From assembly GCA_017881345.1 (NCBI GenBank), contig JADGQZ010000013.1, positions 1 through 33,796 on the forward strand: a stretch of DNA of 33,796 nucleotides. Direction: 5' to 3'. The stretch's first letter is position 1, and each line of letters begins with the position of its first letter. Shown piece by piece: positions 26,034 through 32,680 of this stretch. The DNA is from Myxococcaceae bacterium (GTDB taxonomy: Bacteria > Myxococcota > Myxococcia > Myxococcales > Myxococcaceae). The notes below the pieces were generated by a model. That model ran no database searches and was not told the origin of the DNA. It saw only the letters and a program-made list of their open reading frames with translations. The position numbers were made by a program, and so were the translations under genes.

Positions 26034-26930
26034 TCAGAGCGCGGTGAAGGGCGCCCCCTGCGACACGTAGATGAAGTCGTACTCGGTGGTCCACGTCCTT
26101 CCCCCGTCCGCCGTCCCCTGGCTCAGCTGCCGCACCCGGTGCCCCGGAAGTGGGCTGAAGGTCAGCCGCCGCTCGTAGGGCTTTCCATCCGGCTGCGGCT
26201 GGTCCGAGTGGTAGACCATCACCCCCTCCTCGAGCTGCCCGGTGAAGAAGATCGGCGTCGCGCTCGAGTCCACCCAGGACTGTTCCCAGCGCTTCCGGGC
26301 GGGGTTCCAGGTGTTCCAGCTCTTGCCCTCGCCCGTGCCCTTCCAGTTCTCCAGCACCACGCAGTCGCCGAGGATGCGCTCGATGCGGCTCTGCCCCACG
26401 CGGTTCCCGCTCCGGTCGTAGACGTCCCAGCTGCCGAGCCAGAAATCGAGCTGCCGCCACGGGGCGCCGGGCTGGACACATGGCGCTGCGAGCGCGGCGA
26501 ACCTCGCCGCGAGCTCCTGGAAGCGCGCATCGCCGGCCACCGCCGGGTCGGCGTTCACCGCGGGCAGGCCTGGCGGGGGGCCGAAGCCCTCCGCCGCCAG
26601 AGGTCGGAGCAGGGCCAGCGCGGCGTCCTTCTCCCCCAGATGCGCGTGCGCCAGCGCGCGCTGGTACTGCATCAGGGCCGGGGCGAATCCGAGCTGCTCG
26701 GCGCGCTGGAGCGCCGGAAGCGCCTCGCGCGCCTGACCGGCCTCGCGCAGGGAGCGCCCCAGGCGGGCCCAGCTGGAGGCCTGCTCCGGATGCGCCTGCA
26801 CCACCACGCGGTAGAGGCGTGCCGCGTGGTCCCAGTCCCCCGCGGCGAACGCCTGGTTGGCGGCGGCGAGCGCGTCCGGAGCAGCCGCCGGGGCGGCGAG
26901 CAGCGTGAGCAGCAGTCCGGTGAGGACCAT
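26034..26930 (-). CDS. Exported TPR protein with DUF1579-like C-terminal domain
   Basis: 298 residues from ATG 26930, which has GGAGG eight bases upstream; a GTG at 26939 overlaps that site and is less likely. Signal peptide VLTGLLLTLLAAPAAA is followed by about three TPR repeats (AANQAFAAGDWDHAARLYRV, SWARLGRSLREAGQAREAL, YQRALAHAHLGEKDAALALL; about 22-115). Residues 160-298 (FWLGSWDVYDRSGNRVGQSR, CVVLENWKGTGEGKSWNTWN, TTEYDFIYVS) form a lipocalin-like DUF1579-type domain. The ArsR gene lies 60 bases upstream on the same strand, and such ArsR/domain pairs are common. Function unknown. Confidence 0.88.
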   Translation of the reverse strand: MVLTGLLLTLLAAPAAAPDALAAANQAFAAGDWDHAARLYRVVVQAHPEQASSWARLGRSLREAGQAREALPALQRAEQLGFAPALMQYQRALAHAHLGEKDAALALLRPLAAEGFGPPPGLPAVNADPAVAGDARFQELAARFAALAAPCVQPGAPWRQLDFWLGSWDVYDRSGNRVGQSRIERILGDCVVLENWKGTGEGKSWNTWNPARKRWEQSWVDSSATPIFFTGQLEEGVMVYHSDQPQPDGKPYERRLTFSPLPGHRVRQLSQGTADGGRTWTTEYDFIYVSQGAPFTAL

Positions 26931-26990
26931 CGGGGCCACCTCCAGTGGGTGGCTGGAGAGTCGAGCACCACCCGGGAGGCCCGGGGAGCG

Positions 26991-27338
26991 TCAGGCAGCG
27001 GAGAGGGTCGGTCCGCCCGGGAGCTGCCGGGCGCTCCCCACCGTGCGTAGCGACTCGGCGAGCAGGGCCACCCGCTCCGGCCGCGGGCGGTACACCGTCC
27101 ACCGGCCGCGGCGCTCGGTCTCGACCAGGTTTGCTTCCTTGAGGATGCGGAGGTGGTGCGAGACCAGCGCGTGCGGCAGACCCACCAGCAGCTCGAGGTC
27201 CGACAGACAGAGCCCTCGCTCTCCCGAGCGGACCGGTCCGGTGCGTGGACCTTCCCATCCGAGCAGGAGCTCCAGCATCCGGAGCCGGGTGGGCTCGGCC
27301 ACCGCCTTCAACGCGCTCAACAGTTCTGTCACACCCAT
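26991..27338 (-). CDS. ArsR-family winged-helix regulator without the classic metal motif
   Basis: 115 residues; GGAGAAG is five bases upstream of the ATG. AVAEPTRLRMLELLLG and LVGLPHALVSHHLRILKEANL, then VETERRGRWTVYRP, are the ArsR winged-helix signatures. The alpha3 metal site ELCVCDL of arsenic sensors is replaced by LCLSDLE, with only one Cys. It may instead sense another signal or act constitutively. It precedes the TPR/DUF1579-like gene and probably controls it. A perfect palindrome 37-49 bases upstream (27375-27387) is a candidate operator. Confidence 0.92.
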   Translation of the reverse strand: MGVTELLSALKAVAEPTRLRMLELLLGWEGPRTGPVRSGERGLCLSDLELLVGLPHALVSHHLRILKEANLVETERRGRWTVYRPRPERVALLAESLRTVGSARQLPGGPTLSAA

Positions 27339-27374
27339 GTCGCTTCTCCGGCCAACAGAGGAACGATGAACCGG

Positions 27375-27387
27375 GGCAACGATTGCC
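27375..27387. promoter_or_regulatory. Palindrome upstream of arsR, candidate operator
   Basis: GGCAA-CGA-TTGCC is a perfect 13-bp inverted repeat starting 37 bases before the arsR ATG. The position fits autoregulation by the adjacent ArsR protein. Confidence 0.45.
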
Positions 27388-27555
27388 TCGCACGTCGTCC
27401 GGGTTCAGTTTCCAGTCCAACAACGGCCTGGTCAGGACGCAGATTCCCTCGCTCGCCACGGCTTCGTGGACGGTGGCCAGGATGCCCCGGTGCGTGCCCC
27501 GGGTCAGGATTGCGCCTGAACCAGCTGGCCCGGTGGTCTGTCTGCACCAGGCACC

Positions 27556-27593
27556 CTGCAGGCACGGAACGGCACTTCGCCGTCCGGTTGCAG
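27556..27593 (+). ncRNA. Possible structured 5' leader element of luxR-type mRNA
   Basis: CTGCA (27556-27560) pairs with TGCAG (27589-27593), and inside it CGG-A-ACGGC pairs with GCCGT-CCG around an ACTTC loop, with single-base bulges. It lies about 95 bases before the luxR-type start. It might equally be unrelated to regulation; no known riboswitch is recognised. Confidence 0.25.
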
Positions 27594-27687
27594 CGAGGCG
27601 GCTCCGCGGTGCCGTGAGGAGCACGCAACGCGGCGTCAACCTCCATTGTCACAGAGACGAGGGGGAACGATCGAACGGCACCCAAGC

Positions 27688-28401
27688 ATGTCCTGCACCG
27701 ACGTTCCGCAGCTCCTCTCGCAGATCGCTGCTCTCGCTGTCCGCGCCCATGACCGCACCGAGTTCCGGAGCGGGACCCTGGCGCTGCTTCAGACCCTGAT
27801 TCCCTTCGACGTCGCCTTCTTCCAGAGCGGCGCCTCCACCGCCGGACCCGAGCCGGTCACCTGGGGCCTTCCGCCACTGACCGAGCGGCTCCTCGCGCGG
27901 AAGGCGGACACCATCTGGAGCGAGCTCGCGGGGATCCGGGCGGCCGCTCTCGGGGCGGGTGGCGTCGTGGAGGCCTCTGGTCTGATCAGCACCGACTCGG
28001 AGCTCGGGCGCATGTGGCGATCCGAGCGCCCGGTCAATCACCTCTGCGTCGGTGCGCTGGAGGAGGGGCGGACGGCGCTGGTGATGGGCCGGGCCAGCGA
28101 GCCCTTCGTCCGCCGGGAGCTGGAGCTGCTCCGGCTCTCGCTGGCGGTGCTCGGCCTCGGAGACCGGCGCGCCAGCGAGGTCCAGGAGGCGCTCGGGGCC
28201 CGGCTCACCCCGCGGGAGCAGGAGATCTTCGACTTCGTCAGCCGCGGCTACAACAACCGGGAGATTGCCTCGGTGCTGGGGACGTCCCCCTTCACGGTCC
28301 GGAACCAACTCTGCCGGCTCTTCCGCAAGGTGGGGGTGAGCGGGCGCTCCGAGCTGGTGGGGCTCGCGGCGACTGCCACCCGCCGCGCGCGCACCGGATA
28401 G
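27688..28401 (+). CDS. LuxR-family (FixJ/NarL-type HTH) transcriptional regulator
   Basis: 237 residues from ATG 27688; a TTG at 27646 would add 14 residues, and neither has a good ribosome binding site. The N-terminal 165 residues (LLQTLIPFDVAFFQSGAS, NHLCVGALEEGRTALVMGRA) look like a GAF-type sensor. The C-terminal HTH (172-227) is LTPREQEIFDFVSRGYNNRE, IASVLGTSPFTVRNQL, CRLFRKVGVSGRSEL, with the Glu and Thr-Val-Arg-Asn residues conserved in the family. No phospho-acceptor receiver domain is present. The ligand and targets are unknown. A 12-bp hairpin follows its stop. Confidence 0.92.
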   Translation: MSCTDVPQLLSQIAALAVRAHDRTEFRSGTLALLQTLIPFDVAFFQSGASTAGPEPVTWGLPPLTERLLARKADTIWSELAGIRAAALGAGGVVEASGLISTDSELGRMWRSERPVNHLCVGALEEGRTALVMGRASEPFVRRELELLRLSLAVLGLGDRRASEVQEALGARLTPREQEIFDFVSRGYNNREIASVLGTSPFTVRNQLCRLFRKVGVSGRSELVGLAATATRRARTG

Positions 28402-28421
28402 CCCGACCTTCCTGGCACCGA

Positions 28422-28450
28422 CCTCCAGGGGAGAAGCGCTCCCCTGGAGG
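28422..28450. terminator. Strong bidirectional hairpin terminator
   Basis: CCTCCAGGGGAG (28422-28433) and CTCCCCTGGAGG (28439-28450) form a perfect 12-bp stem with loop AAGCG. It lies 20 bases after the luxR-type stop and 15 bases before the convergent lipoprotein stop. There is no T-run, so it is a GC-rich bidirectional terminator by position and symmetry. Confidence 0.75.
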
Positions 28451-28465
28451 CAAGCGCCTCTCCCG

Positions 28466-29158
28466 CTACTTCAGGCTCGGGTACGGCTGGTTGAAGAAGC
28501 ACACCCCCGACGCGCCCAGGTAGTCCGCGATCGGAGCCGTCCAGGGGTCGGTCTTGCAGCTCTGGTCGAAGACGCTGAAGATCCCCGAGCTGAACGGCTG
28601 CTTGAACGGGTCGCAGTCCGCGTCGCTCTCGCAGCCCACCGCCGGCGAGAGCGCCTGGACCTGGTAGTCCGCGGTGCAGGTGCCCGCGGTGACGGTGACG
28701 TTCGCCTTGAACTCCGCCCCCTGGTAGGTCGGTCCGGCGAGCCACTCCATGTCGTGCGGGGCATACGAGAGCAGGCTCGCTCCGCTGCCGGAGGTCATGG
28801 TGCTGATGCTCGCCACCTGGCAGCTGTTGCTCTGGTCCACCTGCGCCGAGGTGAACTCGCCCTGGCCGATGACCCCCGGCGGCGTCGGCGCGGGCAGGTC
28901 GGGGTAGGGCATGCTCAGCGCCGCGTGGACCACGATCTGACTGCTGGCGATGGTGTCGAAGATCCACAGGTCGCTGGTCTCGGTGGGCGTGGCCGTGTCG
29001 CACCCCGGGGCGGCCGGTCCGGCGCGGACGAAGCGCAGCACGTACCCTCCTTGCGCAGGGGGGAGCGTCTGGCAGTCGGCCGGTGCGGGGGAAGGGCAGC
29101 CGGAGAGGAGCAGCAGCGCTCCGAGCATGCATCCGGTCGTCACGAGTTCGCTCTTCAT
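28466..29158 (-). CDS. Cys-rich lipoprotein, likely partner of the TonB-dependent receptor
   Basis: 230 residues from ATG 29158 (MKSELVTTG); earlier in-frame ATGs at 29176 and 29191 are possible. The signal peptide ends in a lipobox LLSGC, so it is lipidated at that Cys. The mature part has about ten Cys, including VGCESDADCDPF, a pattern frequent in myxobacterial surface proteins, and a C-terminal GVCFFNQPYPSLK. No enzymatic motif. The gene starts 35 bases after the TonB receptor stop, on the same strand, which suggests a receptor/surface lipoprotein pair. Confidence 0.87.
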   Translation of the reverse strand: MKSELVTTGCMLGALLLLSGCPSPAPADCQTLPPAQGGYVLRFVRAGPAAPGCDTATPTETSDLWIFDTIASSQIVVHAALSMPYPDLPAPTPPGVIGQGEFTSAQVDQSNSCQVASISTMTSGSGASLLSYAPHDMEWLAGPTYQGAEFKANVTVTAGTCTADYQVQALSPAVGCESDADCDPFKQPFSSGIFSVFDQSCKTDPWTAPIADYLGASGVCFFNQPYPSLK

Positions 29159-29193
29159 GGTGCGTCGAGTCCTCATGGTGGTCGGGTCCATGG

Positions 29194-32100
29194 CTAGAAG
29201 GTGATCCGGATGCTGAAGCGGAACTGCCTGACCGGTTGATAGGCGGTCGCCTTGCCCCAGGTGAGGTTGGTCACCGTCGAGGTGAGCACGCCGTTCTGGT
29301 TGGGGAGGCCGACGCGGATGGCGGCGCCGGTTGCCGAGTTGGGATCTACCTTGGGCAGAGGGAGTGAGCCGTTGCCCGTGCCGCAGGTCGACGCGGCGGC
29401 GCCGGTGCAGAGCCCACCGTACTGGTTGGGAACGGTGCCTTGCGTCGCTCCGAGGATGGGGCTCACCTGGCCGGCGGTGTAGTTCTCGTCCACCGAGAGG
29501 GGCCGCTGCGAGTTGAAGAGGTTGAACCCCTCCACCGCGGCGGTGAGCACCGAGTCCTTGCCCATCCGGAAGTTGACTCCGACCTTGGCGTCGAACGAGG
29601 TGACCCAGGGGAGCCGACCGGCGCTGCCGCGGGTGATGATGAACGACTGCCCCGCGCCGTAGATGGGATGTGCGCCCAGGGCGTTGATCGGCGGTCCCGA
29701 GTTGCCGTTGAAGGACAGGCCGACGTTCATGCTGAACACCGGGTTGAAGACGAACTCCTTGGCCACGAACGCCTTCACCGAGTGGGTGATGTCACCGCTC
29801 AGCGGGCCGGTCTGGTTGAGGAGCAGGGTCCTCAGGTCGAAGGTGGAGTTGATGTTCGGGTCGAGCTGCGGGGCGCCGAGCGCGCCGCTGCCCTGGGTGT
29901 TGAAGAGCCCGTCGTAGTTTCCCGTCAGCTTGGACCAGGTGTAGCTCGCCTGCGCCAGCCACAGATCGGCGAAGGTCTTGGTGAACTGCACCGTGACCGC
30001 CTGGTACGTCCGCTGGGCAGTGGGAAAGGCGTTGCCGATCCCGCTTCCGGGGTTGCCGATGAAGTAGGTCTGGCCGTCGTTGTTGGACATGTCCTCCACC
30101 GTCCGCACGAGGTTGCGGTAGGTGTAGGTGACGCCGAGCCGCGCGTTGGGGATGACCTCGTACTCGGCCCCGGCGACGATCTCGTCGTTGGACGGGGACT
30201 TCAGCGCCGGGTCCACGTACGAGGGGTAGGGCGGTCCGGTGACGTTCCACTGGCGGTTCGGCACCTCGGTGAAGCCGTTGATCAGCGCGGAGCCGCCGTT
30301 CAGGGTGTTCGCGTCGCAGCCCTGGCGTCCGACGACCAGCGGATTGCAGACGTGAACTGCCGACGCCGCGGGCTGAGAGCTGCTCAGCGCGCGGTCGGAG
30401 ATGTCGAGCGGGATGTACTCGTAGTAGCGGCCGTAGTTGACGAAGATCTTCGAGCGGCCCTGCTGGGTGGGATCCCACACCACGCCGACGCGCGGGCTGA
30501 GCTGGTCACCGAGCGAGATGCGGGTCAGCCCGTCCTGCCCCTGCAGGGTCAGGCCGTCCCAGCGCACGCCGATGTTCAGGGTGACCTTGTCCGCGATGCT
30601 CCAGCTGTCCTGGACGAACCCCCCGACGATGGTCGACTTGGTCGCGGTCTGCACCCGCGGCGTGTCGCTGATGGTGTCCACCCCGGTGAGATAGGTGAAG
30701 CGCCGGTAGTCGTAGACCGAGCCCGGAGGCCCGCCGAGATCGAGGCCGCTCCGGTACACCGCCCCACCGCTGTACGTCTCGTCGTGGGTGTAGTTGTTGA
30801 TCTGTCCGTCGAAGCCGGCCTTGAGCACGTGGTGGCCGAGCCAGGTGGCCAGGTAGGTCACCACCACCCGCGCCTGGTAGCTGTTGAAGTCCAGCGTCTC
30901 GAGGAGACCGCCGGGGCCACCGGTGAAGTAGCGCACCACGTTGCAGGAGGCGCCGGCCTCGCTGCAGGCCTGGGTCACCGAGGCGGGGACCGAGGTGTCG
31001 AGCTGGTACACCGGCGTGGGCACGCCGGCGGGCGAGCGGACCTGCGGCACACCCGCCAGGACGGCCGGGTTGTTGATGTCGTCGAGCGTGCTGCCGTCGG
31101 CGGGCAGGAACGAATCGCGCTGGAGGTGGACGCCGAGCTTCACGTCGAGCAGCAGCCGCTTGTCGAGGAACGAGCTGTTCAGCTCGGCGGCGATGTCCAT
31201 CGCGTTGAAGCTCGATTCGGTCGCCCCGGAGTTGTAGGTGCCGAGGGTGAGGAGCGTCGCGTTGAACGGCGTGCGGTTGGTGGAGCGGTTCCGGATGGTC
31301 ACCTCGCCCGGGCCGCCCCCCTTGGTGGGCGTGCCGGTCACGGTCAGGCTCACCCGGTGGTCGGAGCTGATGAGGTAGGTGAGCTTCCCGATGTAGTTGA
31401 TGCTCTGCTCGTCGCCGAAGCGGCGCTGCTCCGAGTTGGCGATTGGCTCCAGCACCCCGTTGAAGAGCCGGTTGAACGAGCGGCTGTAGATGTAGCGCTG
31501 CGCGGAGAACTGGATGCCGGCGAAGAACCACAGCTTGTCCTTGATGATGTAGCCGCCGACGGTGGCCCCGAAGTCACCGAAGTTCCCGAGGTCCCGCTTG
31601 CCCTGGATGATCGGCGTCGCGCCCTGCACGGTGTTGGCCGGTCCGGTCAGGCCCCCCGGGGTGTAGGTGCCCCAGACAGATCCGTGGAACTCGTTGCCGC
31701 CCGACTTGGTGATCGCGCTGATCGCCCCGCCGCTGGTCCGGCCGTACTCGGGCATGTACCCGCCGGTCACCACGTTCACCTCGTCCATGAACTCGGAGGT
31801 GAGGGGCGTGCCGAGCGTGCCGAAGCCGGGGTTGTTCACCGCGATCCCGTCGATGAGGTACAGGTTCTCGGGCGAGGTCGCCCCGTTGATCCCCACGCCG
31901 TAGAAGTCCGCGTTGGCCTGCGGTGCCACGATGGCCAGGGAGTCGAACGACCGGTTCGCCCCGCCCAGACCTCCGGGTCGTGACACGGCCAGGTTCCGGA
32001 CGAAGTCCTGGTTGATGCTGGTGCCGGTGGCGCTCGAGCCGATGTCGATGGTCGGTGGAGTCCCGATGACGGTCACCGTCTCGCTGCCGGCGGTCTCGGG

Positions 32101-32454
32101 CAGCAGCTCGACGTTGAGGCGCAGGGTCCGGTCCGCCGCGACCTCGATCCCCGCGCGGGCGAATGGACGGTACGACTCCTTCTCGAATCGCAGGGTGTAC
32201 GTCCCTGGTGGCAGCTGCGGGACCCGGTAGAGACCGGTGGCGTCGGTCACCACCACCTGCTCGCCCTGCAGAGTCGGCGCGGTGGCGGTGACCACCACGT
32301 CGGCGACCGGCGCCTTGGTGGCCGCATCGACCACGTTTCCGGTGAGCACCGAGGTGCTGGCTTGCGCCAGCGCCATGGCAGGGACGAGACCGAGCAGTAC
32401 CGCGCATGCCCGACCCCATCGTGTCGTTCCCAGTTTGGATCGCTCCAAGAGCAC
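29194..32454 (-). CDS. Oar-like TonB-dependent outer-membrane receptor with carboxypeptidase-regulatory domain
   Basis: 1086 residues from GTG 32454. AGGAGGG ends only one or two bases before that GTG, whereas a TTG at 32448 has ideal spacing of about seven bases and may be the real start. The signal peptide is RACAVLLGLVPAMALA. Residues about 35-120 are a carboxypeptidase-D regulatory-like beta-sandwich (LTGNVVDAATKAPVADVVVT, GLYRVPQLPPGTYTLRFEK). The plug contains NLYLIDGIAVNNPGFGTLGT and EYGRTSGGAISAITKSGGNE. A large beta-barrel follows and ends RQFRFSIRITF, with the terminal Phe of outer-membrane proteins. No classical TonB box is recognised. It could import a substrate or secrete/display a protein, as proposed for Oar. 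Confidence 0.94.
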   Translation of the reverse strand: MLLERSKLGTTRWGRACAVLLGLVPAMALAQASTSVLTGNVVDAATKAPVADVVVTATAPTLQGEQVVVTDATGLYRVPQLPPGTYTLRFEKESYRPFARAGIEVAADRTLRLNVELLPETAGSETVTVIGTPPTIDIGSSATGTSINQDFVRNLAVSRPGGLGGANRSFDSLAIVAPQANADFYGVGINGATSPENLYLIDGIAVNNPGFGTLGTPLTSEFMDEVNVVTGGYMPEYGRTSGGAISAITKSGGNEFHGSVWGTYTPGGLTGPANTVQGATPIIQGKRDLGNFGDFGATVGGYIIKDKLWFFAGIQFSAQRYIYSRSFNRLFNGVLEPIANSEQRRFGDEQSINYIGKLTYLISSDHRVSLTVTGTPTKGGGPGEVTIRNRSTNRTPFNATLLTLGTYNSGATESSFNAMDIAAELNSSFLDKRLLLDVKLGVHLQRDSFLPADGSTLDDINNPAVLAGVPQVRSPAGVPTPVYQLDTSVPASVTQACSEAGASCNVVRYFTGGPGGLLETLDFNSYQARVVVTYLATWLGHHVLKAGFDGQINNYTHDETYSGGAVYRSGLDLGGPPGSVYDYRRFTYLTGVDTISDTPRVQTATKSTIVGGFVQDSWSIADKVTLNIGVRWDGLTLQGQDGLTRISLGDQLSPRVGVVWDPTQQGRSKIFVNYGRYYEYIPLDISDRALSSSQPAASAVHVCNPLVVGRQGCDANTLNGGSALINGFTEVPNRQWNVTGPPYPSYVDPALKSPSNDEIVAGAEYEVIPNARLGVTYTYRNLVRTVEDMSNNDGQTYFIGNPGSGIGNAFPTAQRTYQAVTVQFTKTFADLWLAQASYTWSKLTGNYDGLFNTQGSGALGAPQLDPNINSTFDLRTLLLNQTGPLSGDITHSVKAFVAKEFVFNPVFSMNVGLSFNGNSGPPINALGAHPIYGAGQSFIITRGSAGRLPWVTSFDAKVGVNFRMGKDSVLTAAVEGFNLFNSQRPLSVDENYTAGQVSPILGATQGTVPNQYGGLCTGAAASTCGTGNGSLPLPKVDPNSATGAAIRVGLPNQNGVLTSTVTNLTWGKATAYQPVRQFRFSIRITF

Positions 32455-32535
32455 CCCTCCTCAGGACTGGCTGTGGGAGCGGAACTGTCGGACGCGGAGG
32501 GGGAACGGGTCTGGATTGCAGCTGAACCACGGCGG

Positions 32536-32557
32536 CGATGGTGGGAACGCACCATCG
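32536..32557. promoter_or_regulatory. Inverted repeat upstream of TonB receptor
   Basis: CGATGGTG (32536-32543) and CACCATCG (32550-32557) are perfect 8-bp arms around GGAACG, within the 226-base gap between glgP and the receptor gene. It lies about 82 bases before the receptor start and 120 bases after the glgP stop. It may be an operator or a glgP terminator without a T-tract. Confidence 0.4.
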
Positions 32558-32680
32558 GTGTGCGCGGCTCTCCGCTCGCTGCCACGGGCTGCCGCTCGCT
32601 GGATTGCGGCCGCCTTGACCTCGCCGACTATCGGGCCCGGACGTCACGCCACCGTGGGCCTCGCCTGCGGCTGCCCTGAC

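Larger units (their letters stand above)
27339..27687. other. Non-coding divergent region between arsR and luxR-type gene
   Basis: This 349-base stretch is the longest without a supported gene. Open frames cross it on both strands, but their translations are Arg/Pro/Cys-rich or resemble no family. It looks less GC-rich than its surroundings. It contains the GGCAA/TTGCC palindrome, a small CCACG/CGTGG hairpin (27456-27469) and a 38-base imperfect hairpin (27556-27593). A purine run, GAGACGAGGGGGAACGA (about 27654-27670), precedes the luxR-type start. It may hold two promoters and a structured 5' leader. Confidence 0.6.

Noticed and set aside
27390-27639. N-terminal part of a long minus-strand frame in the arsR-luxR gap
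   Set aside because: The translation has a short protein-like patch but no start signal or family, and it runs on into the shadow of the ArsR and TPR genes.
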